A program made the translations under genes and the position numbers. Shown piece after piece: positions 42,209-53,939 of a stretch of DNA of 64,000 nt (positions within the stretch are counted from its first letter, which is position 1; the number at the start of each line of letters is the position of its first letter). This DNA comes from Burkholderia territorii. GTDB lineage: Bacteria > Pseudomonadota > Gammaproteobacteria > Burkholderiales > Burkholderiaceae. The notes beneath the pieces are model-generated. The model made no database searches, was not told the origin of the DNA, and was given only the letters and a program-made list of their open reading frames with translations. The stretch is taken from positions 1 through 64,000 of the forward strand of contig NZ_CADFEJ010000006.1 of the NCBI RefSeq assembly GCF_902833055.1, given 5' to 3'.

Positions 42209-43024
42209 TCAGACCGCGGCGGCCGGTTGCGCGAACACAGGGCGCGCCGGCGTGCCGGCGGACACGGTCAGCACCTCGTAGCCCGTCTCGGTGACGAGCA
42301 CCGTGTGCTCCCACTGCGCGGACAGGCTGCGGTCGCGCGTCTTGACCGTCCACTGGTCGGGCATCGTGCGGATGTCGCGCTTGCCGGCGTTGATCATCGG
42401 CTCGATCGTGAAGATCATCCCGGCCTTCAGCTCGATGCCGGTGCCCGGGCGCCCGTAGTGGACCACCTGCGGATCCTCGTGGAACACCGTGCCGATGCCG
42501 TGGCCGCAGTATTCGCGCACGACGCTGTAGCCCTGCGCTTCCGCATGCTTCTGGATCGCGTGGCCGATGTCGCCGAGGTGGGCGCCGGGCCGGACCTGGT
42601 CGATGCCGAGCCACATGCACTCGTAGGTCGTCTGCACGAGGCGCTTCGCGAGGATCGAGCCCTCGCCGACGATGAACATCCGGCTGGTGTCGCCGAAGTA
42701 GCCGTTCTTGATCACGGTGATGTCGATGTTCAGCGCGTCGCCGTTCTTGAGCACCTTCTCACCCGGAATGCCGTGGCAGATCACGTCGTTGACCGAGATG
42801 CAGGTCGCCTTCGGGTACGGCGGATAGCCGGGCGGCTGATAATTCAGCGGCGCGGGGATCGTACCCTGCTCGTTGAGCATGAATTCGTGACAGAGCCGGT
42901 CGAGTTCGGCGGTCGTGATGCCTGCGACGACGTGCGGCGTGATGAAGTCGAGCACTTCGCTCGCGAGACGGCAGGCGACGCGCATCTCGGCGATGTCGTG
43001 TTCGTTTTTGAGCGTAATAGCCAT
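42209..43024 (-). CDS. map: Methionine aminopeptidase, type I
   Basis: Removes the initiator methionine after deformylation. 271 residues of pita-bread fold. The metal-site segments are present: [10 protein letters not shown] with the first His, the Asp pairs in LNIDITV and MFIVGEG, and the later [15 protein letters not shown] and MIFTIEPM motifs. It is divergent from rpsB, the common map/rpsB arrangement. Confidence 0.96.
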   Translation of the reverse strand: MAITLKNEHDIAEMRVACRLASEVLDFITPHVVAGITTAELDRLCHEFMLNEQGTIPAPLNYQPPGYPPYPKATCISVNDVICHGIPGEKVLKNGDALNIDITVIKNGYFGDTSRMFIVGEGSILAKRLVQTTYECMWLGIDQVRPGAHLGDIGHAIQKHAEAQGYSVVREYCGHGIGTVFHEDPQVVHYGRPGTGIELKAGMIFTIEPMINAGKRDIRTMPDQWTVKTRDRSLSAQWEHTVLVTETGYEVLTVSAGTPARPVFAQPAAAV

Positions 43025-43413
43025 CGAGGTATGCCTGGAATGCGGTGAATTGACGGATTATCGCACCTTATGGCGGGCCTCGCAGCCCCTGCCGGCGGTG
43101 CCGATGCGGGTTTTCGCGGATTGTCCGGCCGGCTGCCGGGCGGCAAGCGAAAGTGCCGGGCGACTTGAGAGCCGACAAATCGGCGTGCTATACTCTTCGG
43201 CTAAGTCGACATCCAAATGCCAAGCGTGCACCGTCATGGGGCGGTGCCGGGCGGCATGGCGATGAAAGGCTTGCGGCACGGGCATTTTCGCACGTGTCGA
43301 ATCGCAAGCCGGCGCAACCAGGGTGCCGGCCGCGCGGAACGAGGGTCCTTCGGGGCGCGTTCGCGCGGCGGTACGGCAGCCGGCTTAAGACCCAACCCTC
43401 GTGGAGAATTTAC
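43025..43413 (+). promoter_or_regulatory. rpsB promoter and structured leader
   Basis: A good sigma-70 promoter, TTGAGA (43165-43170) with an 18-bp spacer to TATACT (43189-43194), gives a start near 43201. The resulting leader is about 213 nt and strongly structured. One hairpin pairs 43228-43233 with 43242-43247, and a second pairs 43268-43275 with 43303-43310 (8 bp, GGCTTGCG/CGCAAGCC). Autoregulation by S2 through the rpsB leader is known in enteric bacteria. Whether this leader is equivalent is inference. Bases 43025-43164 are the divergent upstream region of map, with no further feature seen. Confidence 0.75.
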
Positions 43414-44154
43414 ATGGCAGTCACGATGCGCCAAATGCTGGAAGCGGGTGTCCACTTCGGTCACCAGACCCGTTTCTGGAACCCGAAGATGGCTCCGTTC
43501 ATTTTCGGTCACCGCAACAAGATTCACATCATCAACCTCGAAAAGACGCTGCCGATGTTCACGGACGCACAGAAGTACGTGCGCCAGCTGGCAGCGAACC
43601 GCGGCACGATCCTGTTCGTCGGCACGAAGCGTCAGTCGCGTGACACGATCGCCCAGGAAGCGCAGCGCGCGGGCATGCCGTACGTCAACGCACGCTGGCT
43701 CGGCGGCATGATGACGAACTTCAAGACGCTGAAGGTTTCGATCAAGCGCCTGAAGGACATGGAAGCGGCAGTCGAGGCGGGCGAACTCGAGAAGATGAGC
43801 AAGAAGGAAGCGCTGCTGTTCGAGCGTGAAATCGCCAAGCTGCAGAAGTCGATCGGCGGCGTGAAGGACATGGGCGGCATTCCGGACGCGATCTTCGTCG
43901 TCGACGTCGGCTACCACAAGATCGCCGTCACCGAAGCGAACAAGCTGGGCGTGCCGGTCATCGCCGTGGTCGATACGAACCACTCGCCGGAAGGTGTGGA
44001 CTACGTGATCCCGGGTAACGACGACTCGAGCAAGGCAGTTGCGCTGTACGCGCAAGGCGTGGCCGACGCGATCCTGGAAGGCCGTGCGAACGCGGTCAAC
44101 GAAGTGGTCCAAGCTGTGCGTGGCGACGACGAGTACGTCGAGGAAAACGCGTAA
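43414..44154 (+). CDS. rpsB: 30S ribosomal protein S2
   Basis: The small-subunit protein S2, 246 residues, complete. It begins [23 protein letters not shown] and contains GGMMTNFKT and PDAIFVVDV, the family landmarks. The first gene of the rpsB-tsf-pyrH-frr run. GTGGAG precedes the ATG. Codon use is highly biased, as expected for a strongly expressed gene. Confidence 0.98.
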   Translation: MAVTMRQMLEAGVHFGHQTRFWNPKMAPFIFGHRNKIHIINLEKTLPMFTDAQKYVRQLAANRGTILFVGTKRQSRDTIAQEAQRAGMPYVNARWLGGMMTNFKTLKVSIKRLKDMEAAVEAGELEKMSKKEALLFEREIAKLQKSIGGVKDMGGIPDAIFVVDVGYHKIAVTEANKLGVPVIAVVDTNHSPEGVDYVIPGNDDSSKAVALYAQGVADAILEGRANAVNEVVQAVRGDDEYVEENA

Positions 44155-44172
44155 CTGGCCCCGAGCCGGCGC

Positions 44173-44205
44173 AAAAAGGGGGCTCTCAACAGGCCCCCTT
44201 TTTTT
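44173..44205 (+). terminator. Terminator/attenuator between rpsB and tsf
   Basis: A5G5C pairs with GC5T7, a strong stem with a T7 run, 18 bp after the rpsB stop. tsf lies 112 bp downstream, so the hairpin probably lets only part of the transcripts continue into tsf. Confidence 0.88.
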
Positions 44206-44316
44206 AAGCTTGTGCGCCGGACCTGATCGCGCGAAATCGGCGCGGGTCCGGAAACGATTTTCGGCCGTTCGCGTCCAAGCGGGCGGCGTTGTGAATACAG
44301 ACTCAAGGAGCGAATG

Positions 44317-45198
44317 ATGGCGGCAATTACCGCAAGCATGGTGGCAGAACTGCGCGCAAAGACCGACGCACCGATGATGGAGTGCAAGAAGGCGCTGACG
44401 GAAGCCGACGGCGATCTGGCCAAGGCTGAAGAACTGCTGCGCGTGAAGCTCGGCAACAAGGCGAGCAAGGCGGCATCGCGCGTGACGGCCGAAGGCGTCG
44501 TCGCATCGTTCGTCGGCGGCAACGCGGGCGCGCTGGTCGAACTGAACTGCGAAACCGACTTCGTCGCGAAGAACGACGACTTCCTCGCATTCTCGAAGAC
44601 GGTCGCGGAACTCGTCGCGACGCAGAACCCGGCCGACGTGGCAGCCCTGTCGGCGCTGGCGCTCGACGGCAAGACGGTCGACGAAGTGCGTCTGGCACTC
44701 GTCGGCAAGATCGGCGAGAACATCTCGATCCGCCGTTTCGTCCGTTTCGAAACCGCGAACAAGATCGCGACGTACCTGCACGGCGCGCGCATCGGCGTGA
44801 TCGTCGAGTACACGGGCGCGGACGAGCAGGTCGGCAAGGACGTCGCGATGCACATCGCCGCGATGAAGCCGGTCGCGCTGTCGTCGGCCGACGTGCCGGC
44901 GGAACTGATCGAAACGGAACGCCGCGTCGCCGAGCAGAAGGCTGCCGAATCGGGCAAGCCGGCTGAAATCGTCGCGAAGATGGTCGACGGCAGCGTCCAG
45001 AAGTACCTGAAGGAAGTGTCGCTGCTGAACCAGACGTTCGTGAAGAACGACAAGCAGACGATCGAGCAGATGCTCAAGGCGGCGAATGCGGCAGTGCAGA
45101 AGTTCGCGCTGTTCGTCGTCGGCGAAGGCATCGAGAAGCGCCAGGACGACTTCGCCGCCGAAGTGGCCGCGCAAGTCGCAGCAGCAAAGCAGCAGTAA
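44317..45198 (+). CDS. tsf: Translation elongation factor Ts
   Basis: The nucleotide exchange factor for EF-Tu. 293 residues. The N-terminal UBA-like start [20 protein letters not shown] and the core [15 protein letters not shown] are the family landmarks. Two ATGs are adjacent (44314 and 44317); 44317 is chosen because AAGGAG is then 7 nt away and the protein starts as in relatives. Confidence 0.97.
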   Translation: MAAITASMVAELRAKTDAPMMECKKALTEADGDLAKAEELLRVKLGNKASKAASRVTAEGVVASFVGGNAGALVELNCETDFVAKNDDFLAFSKTVAELVATQNPADVAALSALALDGKTVDEVRLALVGKIGENISIRRFVRFETANKIATYLHGARIGVIVEYTGADEQVGKDVAMHIAAMKPVALSSADVPAELIETERRVAEQKAAESGKPAEIVAKMVDGSVQKYLKEVSLLNQTFVKNDKQTIEQMLKAANAAVQKFALFVVGEGIEKRQDDFAAEVAAQVAAAKQQ

Positions 45199-46068
<870 letters not shown>

Positions 46069-46170
46069 ACTCCCGCGGATGCGGGCAAGCGGCGTGGGTC
46101 GCCGGCCGCGGTGCGTGGCGCGCCGGGCGGGGCCCGCGTTCTTTGAAGGTTGGAAGGTTTGGAGGTTGAA

Positions 46171-46731
46171 ATGAGTGTCGCTGATGTCAAGAAGGGCGTA
46201 GAGCAGAAGATGCAACGCTCGATCGAAGCGTTCAAGAACGATCTGGCGAAGATCCGTACGGGCCGTGCGCATACCGGTCTGCTCGATCACGTGCAGGTCG
46301 ACTACTACGGTTCGATGGTGCCGATCTCGCAGGTTGCGAACCTGACGCTCGTCGACGCACGCACGATCGGCGTGCAGCCGTGGGAAAAGAACATGGTCGC
46401 GAAGGTCGAGAAGGCCATTCGCGAAGCCGACCTCGGCCTGAACCCGGCAACCGCGGGCGACCTGATCCGCGTGCCGATGCCCGCGCTGACGGAAGAACGC
46501 CGCCGCGAGCTGACCAAGGTGGTCAAGAGCGAAGGCGAAACGGCCAAGGTCGCGATCCGCAACCTGCGCCGCGACGCGAACGAAGCGCTGAAGAAGCTCG
46601 TGAAGGACAAGGAAATCTCGGAAGACGACGAGCGCCGTGCGAGCGACGACGTGCAGAAGCTGACCGACAAGCACGTTGCCGAAGTCGACAAGCTCGTGCA
46701 GACCAAGGAAGCCGAGATCATGACGGTCTGA
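46171..46731 (+). CDS. frr: Ribosome recycling factor
   Basis: Splits post-termination ribosomes together with EF-G. 186 residues. It has the family segments [24 protein letters not shown] and the C-terminal helix [20 protein letters not shown] lies 6 nt before the ATG, which fixes the start over an in-frame ATG seven codons upstream. Confidence 0.97.
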
Positions 46732-46780
46732 CGACCGTCCTCGCGCGCCGCCTTCTTCCCGCATTACTGTCTCAACGGCC

Positions 46781-47563
46781 ATGACCTATACCAGCTCTAC
46801 CGTTCGCGTGCCTGACGTCGGCGCCGTGCCGCGTCATATCGCGATCATCATGGACGGCAACGGCCGTTGGGCGACCGAACGCCGCTTGCCGCGCGTCGCG
46901 GGGCACACCCGCGGCGTGGATGCCGTGCGGGCGGTGGTCGAAGGCTGCGCGCGCGCCGGCGTCGAATACCTGACGCTGTTCGCGTTCAGTTCGGAAAACT
47001 GGCGCCGGCCGAGCGACGAAGTGTCGTTCCTGATGCGGCTGTTCATTACCGCGCTCGAGCGCGAGATCGGCAAGCTGCATGCAAACGGGATCCGCCTGCG
47101 GGTGGTGGGCGATCTCGAGCGCTTCGAGCCGCGCATCCGCGAACTGATCCGGCGCGCCGAAACCAAGACGGCGCGCAATACCCGTCTCACCCTGACGATC
47201 GCCGCAAACTACGGCGGCCGCTGGGACATCCTGCAGGCGACGAAGAAGCTCGTCGAGCAGGCCGCGCGCGAGGGCCGCGAGGTCGACGTGACCGAAGACG
47301 CGTTCGCGCCGCACCTGGCGATGGCCTATGCGCCGGAGCCCGATCTCTTCATCCGCACCGGCGGCGAGCAGCGTGTCAGCAATTTCCTGCTGTGGCAGCT
47401 CGCATACGCCGAATTCTATTTCACCGACAAATACTGGCCGGACTTCGACGGCGCGGCGCTGGCCGACGCGATCGCGTCGTATACCGAGCGCGAGCGCCGT
47501 TTCGGGCGCACCAGCGCGCAGCTCGAACCGCAATCGCAGAACGCCGATTCCCTTTCATGCTGA
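46781..47563 (+). CDS. uppS: Undecaprenyl diphosphate synthase
   Basis: Builds the C55 lipid carrier for peptidoglycan and O-antigen. 260 residues. The catalytic D25 is in [11 protein letters not shown], followed by [10 protein letters not shown]. The C-terminal motif [20 protein letters not shown] is typical. It overlaps cdsA by 7 nt. Confidence 0.96.
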   Translation: MTYTSSTVRVPDVGAVPRHIAIIMDGNGRWATERRLPRVAGHTRGVDAVRAVVEGCARAGVEYLTLFAFSSENWRRPSDEVSFLMRLFITALEREIGKLHANGIRLRVVGDLERFEPRIRELIRRAETKTARNTRLTLTIAANYGGRWDILQATKKLVEQAAREGREVDVTEDAFAPHLAMAYAPEPDLFIRTGGEQRVSNFLLWQLAYAEFYFTDKYWPDFDGAALADAIASYTERERRFGRTSAQLEPQSQNADSLSC

Positions 47564-48378
47564 AGACCCGTGTGATCACGGCGGTCGTGATGCTGGCAGT
47601 GTTGCTGCCGGTGACGCTGTTCGCGCCGCTCGCGGCGTTCGGCGCGCTGATCGGCGTCGTGCTCGTGTTCGCCGCGTGGGAGTGGGCGCGCCTGCTCAAG
47701 CTCGGCGCGACCGGTTCGATCGTCTACGCGATCGTCGCGGCACTGGCGCTCGCGGCGACCGCGCCGCTCGGCGTCGAGGCGGCCTCGTCCCGTCCCCTTT
47801 TCATGGCGGCCGGCGTGTTCTGGCTGCTGGTCGGCCCGTTCTCGCTGCGGCGCAAGCCCGAGCTCGCGGGCCGCGTATGGCGGCCGTTCCTGCTCGCAGC
47901 CGGGCTCGTGGTGTTCGCGGCCTGCTGGCACGCGGTCGTCGCAGCGCGTGCGCAGGGCGTTCCGTTCGTGCTGTCGCTGCTTCTGGTCGTATGGCTGGCC
48001 GATATCGGCGCATACTTCGCCGGCAAGGCCTTCGGAAAGCGTAAACTGGCCGTCACGATCAGCCCCGGCAAGAGCTGGGAAGGTGCGATCGGCGGCTGGC
48101 TCGCCGTGATGGTCGTCGCGAGTGTCGCGATGGCCGCGCACTGGTTAGAACCGACCCTGTTTTCCGCATTCGCCGCACGCTACGGGATGCCCGGTGCGTG
48201 GGCCGCGCTGACGCTGCTGGTCGTCTACAGCGTGATCGGCGACCTGTTCGAGTCGCTGCTCAAGCGTCAGGCGGGCGTGAAGGATTCGAGCGGCCTGTTG
48301 CCCGGTCACGGCGGCGTGCTCGACCGCGTCGACGCGCTGCTGCCCGTGCTGCCGCTCGCAATGCTGCTGCTTGGTTAA
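47557..48378 (+). CDS. cdsA: Phosphatidate cytidylyltransferase
   Basis: Makes CDP-diacylglycerol from phosphatidic acid and CTP. An inner-membrane enzyme of 273 residues with about seven to eight hydrophobic segments. The CDP-diglyceride synthase signature [18 protein letters not shown], followed by LDRVDAL, is at about 240-265. Translation is coupled to uppS by the 7-nt overlap. dxr follows after 15 bp. Confidence 0.96.
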   Translation: MLKTRVITAVVMLAVLLPVTLFAPLAAFGALIGVVLVFAAWEWARLLKLGATGSIVYAIVAALALAATAPLGVEAASSRPLFMAAGVFWLLVGPFSLRRKPELAGRVWRPFLLAAGLVVFAACWHAVVAARAQGVPFVLSLLLVVWLADIGAYFAGKAFGKRKLAVTISPGKSWEGAIGGWLAVMVVASVAMAAHWLEPTLFSAFAARYGMPGAWAALTLLVVYSVIGDLFESLLKRQAGVKDSSGLLPGHGGVLDRVDALLPVLPLAMLLLG

Positions 48379-48393
48379 ACCACTATTTCTGCT

Positions 48394-49590
48394 ATGCAAA
48401 AACGTCTGACACTGCTCGGTTCCACGGGCTCGATCGGAGACAGCACGCTCGACGTGGTCGCCCGCCATCCCGAGCGTTTCTCCGTCTACGCGTTGACCGC
48501 GCACCGCAACGGCGACAAGCTCGTCGAGCAGTGCCTGCGCTTCGCACCCGAAATCGCGGTGGTCGGCGATGCGAACACCGCGGCGCACGTCGAGGCGAAA
48601 CTGCGGGCGGCGGGCAGCAAGACCACGGTGCTGCACGGGCCGCAGGCCCTCGTCGACGTGTCGAAGAGCGACGGCTGCGATACGGTCGTCGCCGCGATCG
48701 TCGGCGCGGCCGGCCTCGCGCCGAGCCTCGCGGCCGCGCGCGCCGGCAAGCGCATCCTGCTCGCGAACAAGGAATCGCTCGTGATGTCCGGCGCGATCTT
48801 CATGGACGCCGTGCGCGACCATGGCGCGATCCTGCTGCCGGTCGACAGCGAACACAACGCGATCTTCCAGTGCATGCCGCGCGACGAGAACGAGCACGGC
48901 GGGATCTCGAAGATCATCCTGACCGCATCGGGCGGCCCGTTCCGCACGCGCGAGCCGGCCATGCTCGTCGACGTGACGCCGGACGAAGCATGCAAGCACC
49001 CGAACTGGGTGATGGGCCGCAAGATTTCCGTCGATTCCGCGACGATGATGAACAAGGGCCTCGAAGTGATCGAGGCGCACTGGATCTTCGGCCTGCCGGG
49101 CGAGCGGATCGACGTGCTGATCCACCCGCAGAGCGTGATCCATTCGCTCGTGTCGTACCGCGACGGCTCGGTGCTCGCACAGCTCGGCAACCCCGACATG
49201 CGCACGCCGATCGCGCATGCGCTGGCGTTCCCGGAGCGCGTGGACGCCGGGGTCGACCAGCTCGACCTCGCGCAGATCGCGCAGCTGTCGTTCGAGAAGC
49301 CCGACTACACGCGCTTCCCGTGCCTCGCGCTCGCGCTGAAGGCGCTCGAGGAGGGCGGTATCGCGAGCGCCGCGTTGAACGCGGCCAACGAAATTGCGGT
49401 CGAAGCGTTTCTCGAGCGCCGGATCGGCTTCATGGCGATCGCGGCGACGGTCGATGCGGTGCTCAACGCACTGCCGAACCGTAACCCGAACGGGCTCGAC
49501 GACGTCCTTGCGGCGGACGCCGAGGCACGCCGCCTCGCCGCCGAGATCATTGCGAAAGCGCCTGCGCCACGCGTGGAGCGCGCTGTCTGA
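48394..49590 (+). CDS. dxr: 1-deoxy-D-xylulose 5-phosphate reductoisomerase
   Basis: The committed step of the MEP isoprenoid pathway, which supplies UppS. 398 residues. The NADPH motif [13 protein letters not shown] is at 8-20, [10 protein letters not shown] near 126-135, and the metal and flexible-loop residues follow. It lies between cdsA and rseP in one tight series. Confidence 0.97.
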   Translation: MQKRLTLLGSTGSIGDSTLDVVARHPERFSVYALTAHRNGDKLVEQCLRFAPEIAVVGDANTAAHVEAKLRAAGSKTTVLHGPQALVDVSKSDGCDTVVAAIVGAAGLAPSLAAARAGKRILLANKESLVMSGAIFMDAVRDHGAILLPVDSEHNAIFQCMPRDENEHGGISKIILTASGGPFRTREPAMLVDVTPDEACKHPNWVMGRKISVDSATMMNKGLEVIEAHWIFGLPGERIDVLIHPQSVIHSLVSYRDGSVLAQLGNPDMRTPIAHALAFPERVDAGVDQLDLAQIAQLSFEKPDYTRFPCLALALKALEEGGIASAALNAANEIAVEAFLERRIGFMAIAATVDAVLNALPNRNPNGLDDVLAADAEARRLAAEIIAKAPAPRVERAV

Positions 49591-49601
49591 ATGAGGTGCT
49601 C

Positions 49602-50990
49602 ATGAACGTGCTGGTCGAACTGATCGCGTTTGCGGTGGCGATCGGGGTGCTGGTCGTCGTGCATGAGTACGGACATTATCGCGTCGCGCGCTGGTGCGGC
49701 GTGAAGGTGCTGCGTTTCTCGATCGGCTTCGGCCAGCCCGTCGCGCGGTGGGTCAGCCGCAGGACGGGCACCGAGTGGACGCTCTCCGCGTTGCCGCTTG
49801 GCGGCTACGTGAAGATGCTCGACGAGCGTGAACCGGGGCCGGCCATCAAGCCCGAGGAGCTCGATCAGGCATTCAACCGGCAATCGGTGTTCAAGCGCAT
49901 CGCGATCGTCGCCGCCGGCCCGATCGCGAACTTCCTGTTGGCAATCGTCCTGTTTTCCGCGGTATTCGCAACCGGCGTGACCGAGCCCGCGGCGGTGCTC
50001 GCACCGCCGGCCGCGGGCACGGTGGCCGCTCGTGCCGGGTTCGACGGCAACGAGACGATCGTTTCGATCCGCGACGTGCGCGAAGGCGACGCGCAAGGCG
50101 GCGAGGCCGTGCCGGTGCGCTCGTGGTCGGACTTGCGCTGGAAGCTGCTGTCCGCCGCGTTCGATCATCGCGAGGTCGTGCTGGGCGCGCGCGACGGCGG
50201 CGCGGCGACGTTCGATTTTCGCGTCGACCTGCGCAATGTGCCCGAAAGCCAGCTCGACGACGATTTCATGATGCACCTGGGCTTCGAGACCGGCGGCGGC
50301 ACGCTGTCGGTGGCGTCGGTGCAGCCCGGCAGCGCGGCCGAGCAGGCGGGCCTGAAGGCCGGCGACAAGCTGCTGGCGCTCGACGGCAAGCCGATCGGCG
50401 GCGCATCGCGCTTCATCGATGCGGTGAAGCATCACGCCGGCCAGGCAGTCGAGTTGCAGGTCGAGCGCGGCGGCGCGACGCAAACCGTACAGATCGTGCC
50501 GCAGGCGCAGCGCGACGATGAAACCGGCCAAAAGATCGGCCGCATCGGCGCGGCGCTGTCGATGCACACGCCGTCGGTCGACGTCCGCTACGGGCCGATC
50601 GAGAGCCTGCGGCTCGGCGCGCATCGCACGTGGGACATCGCCGTTTATTCGCTGAAGATGTTCGGCCGGATGATCACGGGCAATGCATCGCTGAAGAACC
50701 TGTCCGGCCCGGTGACGATCGCCGACTACGCGGGCAAGAGCGCGCGGCTCGGTCCGTCGGCCTTCCTGTCGTTCCTCGCCCTTGTCAGCATTAGCCTCGG
50801 GGTGCTGAACTTGCTGCCGATTCCCGTTTTGGACGGGGGGCATCTGTTATATTATCTGGTTGAAGCCGCGACCGGGAAAGCCGTCTCGGAGCGTTGGCAG
50901 CTGATTCTGCAAAGAGCCGGGTTGATCTGCATCGTCGCGTTGTCGGCGATCGCGCTGTTCAACGACCTGGCTCGGTTAATCCATTTCTGA
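49602..50990 (+). CDS. rseP: Site-2 protease RseP
   Basis: The inner-membrane metalloprotease that cuts the anti-sigma-E factor RseA within the membrane. 462 residues. The zinc motif HEYGH is at 21-25 in the first helix, a PDZ region runs at about 200-310, and the second catalytic motif LNLLPIPVLDGGH is in the C-terminal helices. ATG 49602 is preferred over the in-frame GTG two codons earlier because GAGG is properly placed. bamA follows after 64 bp, which couples stress sensing to outer-membrane assembly. Confidence 0.96.
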   Translation: MNVLVELIAFAVAIGVLVVVHEYGHYRVARWCGVKVLRFSIGFGQPVARWVSRRTGTEWTLSALPLGGYVKMLDEREPGPAIKPEELDQAFNRQSVFKRIAIVAAGPIANFLLAIVLFSAVFATGVTEPAAVLAPPAAGTVAARAGFDGNETIVSIRDVREGDAQGGEAVPVRSWSDLRWKLLSAAFDHREVVLGARDGGAATFDFRVDLRNVPESQLDDDFMMHLGFETGGGTLSVASVQPGSAAEQAGLKAGDKLLALDGKPIGGASRFIDAVKHHAGQAVELQVERGGATQTVQIVPQAQRDDETGQKIGRIGAALSMHTPSVDVRYGPIESLRLGAHRTWDIAVYSLKMFGRMITGNASLKNLSGPVTIADYAGKSARLGPSAFLSFLALVSISLGVLNLLPIPVLDGGHLLYYLVEAATGKAVSERWQLILQRAGLICIVALSAIALFNDLARLIHF

Positions 50991-51054
50991 AGCGTCAGGC
51001 GGCGGCCAGTCGGCCGCCGCCTGATTTGATGCAGCTAAATATTGGGGATGCACG

Positions 51055-53361
51055 TTGTTCAAACCTCATCGCTTTGTACCTAAGACAGTTGCAGCGGCCG
51101 CGCTCGCCGCGCACGGCCTCGCGGCGCATGCAGCGGCACCGTTCGTGGTGCAAGACATCAAGATCGAGGGGTTGCAGCGCGTCGAAGCGGGTTCGGTGTT
51201 CGCCTACCTGCCGATCAAGCAGGGCGATACCTTCACCGACGACAAGGCATCCGAAGCAATTCGTGCGCTGTACGCCACGGGCTTCTTCAACGACGTGCGC
51301 ATTGCCACCCAGGGCAACGTCGTGATCGTGCAGGTGCAGGAGCGGCCGGCCATCGCGTCGATCGACTTCACCGGCACGAAGGAATTCGACAAGGACAACC
51401 TGACGAAGGCGCTGCGCGCGGTAGGTCTGGCCGACGGCCGCTACTACGACAAGGCGCTCGTCGACAAGGCGGAGCAGGAGCTCAAGCGTCAGTACCTGAC
51501 GCGCGGCTTCTATGCGGCCGAGGTCAAGACGACGATCACGCCGGTCGACGCGAACCGCGTGTCGATCCTGTTCGCGGTCGCCGAAGGCCCGAGCGCGAAG
51601 ATCCGCCAGATCAACTTCATCGGCAACAAGGCGTTCAGCACCAGCACGCTGCGCGACGAAATGCAGCTGTCGACGCCGAACTGGTTCTCCTGGTACACGA
51701 AGAACGACCTCTACTCGAAGGAAAAGCTGACCGGCGACCTCGAGGCAGTGCGCTCGTACTACCTGAACCGCGGCTATCTCGAGTTCAACATCGAGTCGAC
51801 CCAGGTGTCGATCTCGCCCGACAAGAAGGACATGTACCTGACGGTCACGCTGCACGAAGGCGAGCCGTACACGGTGTCGGGCATCAAGCTGTCGGGCAAC
51901 CTGCTCGATCGCGAAGCCGAACTGAACAAGCTGATCAAGATCAAGCCGGGCGATCGCTTCTCGGCCGAAAAGCTGCAGCAGACGACGAAGTCGATCGTCG
52001 ACAAGCTCGGTGAATACGGCTACGCGTTCGCGACCGTCAATGCACAGCCGGACATCGACCAGGCAAACCACAAGGTGAACCTGAATCTCGTCGTCGATCC
52101 GAGCCGCCGCGTGTACGTGCGCCGCATCAACGTGGTCGGCAACACGCGTACGCGCGACGAGGTCGTGCGCCGCGAAATGCGCCAGCTCGAAAGCTCGTGG
52201 TTCGATTCGAACCGCCTCGCGCTGTCGAAGGACCGCGTGAACCGTCTCGGCTACTTCACCAACGTCGACGTGACGACGGTACCCGTCGAAGGCACGAACG
52301 ACCAGGTCGACGTGAACGTGAAGGTCGATGAAAAGCCGACCGGCGCGATTACGCTGGGCGCGGGCTTCTCGTCGACGGACAAGGTGGTGCTGTCGGCCGG
52401 CGTGTCGCAGGACAACGTGTTCGGCTCCGGCACGAGCCTGTCCGTGAACGTCAACACCGCGAAGAGCTACCGCACGCTGACGGTCACGCAGGTCGACCCG
52501 TACTTCACGGTCGACGGCATCAAGCGGATCACGGACGTCTACTACCGCACGTACCAGCCGCTCTACTACTCGACGAGCTCGAGCTTCCGGATCATCAGCG
52601 CGGGCGGCAACCTGAAATTCGGCATTCCGTTCTCGGAAGTCGACACCGTCTATTTCGGCGCGGGCTTCGAGCAGAACCGTCTCGATACCGACGACAACAC
52701 GCCGGCGAGCTACAAGGCGTATGTCAACGAATTCGGCCGCGTGTCGAACACGGTGCCGCTGACGGTCGCGTGGTCGCGCGACGCGCGTGACAGCGCGCTG
52801 ATCCCGAGCCGCGGCTACTTCACGCAGGCGAACGTCGAATACGGCGTGCCGGTCGGCAAGATCCAGTACTACAAGGCCGACCTGCAGGCGCAGTACTACT
52901 ATTCGTTCTCGCGCGGCTTCATCCTGGGGCTGAACCTGCAAGGCGGCTACGGCAACGGCATCGGCAACCCGTACCCGATCTTCAAGAACTACTACGCGGG
53001 CGGTATCGGCTCCGTGCGTGGCTACGAGCCGAGCTCGCTGGGCCCGCGCGACACGAAGACGAACGACCCGATCGGCGGTTCGAAGATGGTGGTCGGCAAC
53101 ATCGAGCTGACGTTCCCGCTGCCGGGCACCGGTTACGACCGCACGCTGCGTGTGTTCACGTTCCTCGACGGCGGTAACGTGTGGGGCAACGCGCCGGGCG
53201 GCACGAGTACCGGCGCGAACGGCCTGCGTTACGGCTACGGCGTGGGTCTCGCATGGATCTCGCCGATCGGCCCGCTGAAGCTGAGCCTCGGCTTCCCGCT
53301 GCAGAAGCATGAAGGCGACCAGTACCAGAAATTCCAGTTCCAGATCGGGACGGCGTTCTGA
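51055..53361 (+). CDS. bamA: Outer membrane protein assembly factor BamA
   Basis: The Omp85 insertase. 768 residues. A signal peptide ends near AAHA/AAPFVVQ (about residue 26), five POTRA domains follow (about 28-425), and the 16-strand barrel fills the rest, ending in the terminal aromatic strand FQFQIGTAF. The start is a rare TTG (51055) with GGGG 7 nt upstream. The only nearby ATG (51048) is out of frame. Essential in related bacteria. skp follows after 34 bp. Confidence 0.95.
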   Translation: MFKPHRFVPKTVAAAALAAHGLAAHAAAPFVVQDIKIEGLQRVEAGSVFAYLPIKQGDTFTDDKASEAIRALYATGFFNDVRIATQGNVVIVQVQERPAIASIDFTGTKEFDKDNLTKALRAVGLADGRYYDKALVDKAEQELKRQYLTRGFYAAEVKTTITPVDANRVSILFAVAEGPSAKIRQINFIGNKAFSTSTLRDEMQLSTPNWFSWYTKNDLYSKEKLTGDLEAVRSYYLNRGYLEFNIESTQVSISPDKKDMYLTVTLHEGEPYTVSGIKLSGNLLDREAELNKLIKIKPGDRFSAEKLQQTTKSIVDKLGEYGYAFATVNAQPDIDQANHKVNLNLVVDPSRRVYVRRINVVGNTRTRDEVVRREMRQLESSWFDSNRLALSKDRVNRLGYFTNVDVTTVPVEGTNDQVDVNVKVDEKPTGAITLGAGFSSTDKVVLSAGVSQDNVFGSGTSLSVNVNTAKSYRTLTVTQVDPYFTVDGIKRITDVYYRTYQPLYYSTSSSFRIISAGGNLKFGIPFSEVDTVYFGAGFEQNRLDTDDNTPASYKAYVNEFGRVSNTVPLTVAWSRDARDSALIPSRGYFTQANVEYGVPVGKIQYYKADLQAQYYYSFSRGFILGLNLQGGYGNGIGNPYPIFKNYYAGGIGSVRGYEPSSLGPRDTKTNDPIGGSKMVVGNIELTFPLPGTGYDRTLRVFTFLDGGNVWGNAPGGTSTGANGLRYGYGVGLAWISPIGPLKLSLGFPLQKHEGDQYQKFQFQIGTAF

Positions 53362-53395
53362 TCGAACGCATGACAACAGCAACGAGAGGGTAATT

Positions 53396-53923
53396 TTGCT
53401 AACCGGTAAGTTTTCGAAACGAGTGATGTGTGCGCTGACCGTTGCGCTGGCCTTGGGCGCGGCGACGGCGCATGCTCAGGACGTCGCCCGCATCGCGGCG
53501 GTCAATTCGGATCGGATCCTGCGCGAGTCGGCGCCCGCCAAGGCGGCGCAGACGAAGCTCGAAGCCGAGTTCGCGAAGCGCGACAAGGATCTGCAGGACC
53601 TCGCGGCGCGTCTGAAGTCGATGTCCGACTCGCTGGACAAGAACGGTGCGTCGCTGTCGGCGGCCGATCGCGCGCAGAAGCAGCGCGATCTCGCGCAGCT
53701 CGATACCGACTTCCAGCGCAAGCAGCGCGAATTTCGCGAAGACCTGAACCAGCGCCGCAACGAGGAGCTGGCGGCGGTGCTGGAGCGCGCGAACAAGGTC
53801 ATCAAGCAGATCGCCGAGCAGCAGAATTACGACCTGATCGTGCAGGAAGCCGTGTACGTCAGCCCGCGCATCGACATCACCGACAAGGTGCTCAAGGCGC
53901 TCGCGTCCGGCTCGACGAACTGA
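53396..53923 (+). CDS. skp: Periplasmic chaperone Skp/OmpH
   Basis: Holds unfolded outer-membrane proteins in the periplasm. 175 residues. A signal peptide (about 1-25, with [15 protein letters not shown] before the cleavage site) precedes a long coiled-coil domain with heptads from about 45 to 130. The start is TTG 53396, preceded by GAGAGGG. An upstream in-frame ATG lies inside bamA and would spoil the signal peptide. With bamA this makes two consecutive TTG starts. Confidence 0.9.
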   Translation: MLTGKFSKRVMCALTVALALGAATAHAQDVARIAAVNSDRILRESAPAKAAQTKLEAEFAKRDKDLQDLAARLKSMSDSLDKNGASLSAADRAQKQRDLAQLDTDFQRKQREFREDLNQRRNEELAAVLERANKVIKQIAEQQNYDLIVQEAVYVSPRIDITDKVLKALASGSTN

Positions 53924-53939
53924 ACGGAGCAGACGACGA

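Noticed and set aside
39382-42294. A 970-codon open frame antisense to glnD
   Set aside because: Same reason: it exists because codon bias on the glnD strand depletes stop codons on the other strand.
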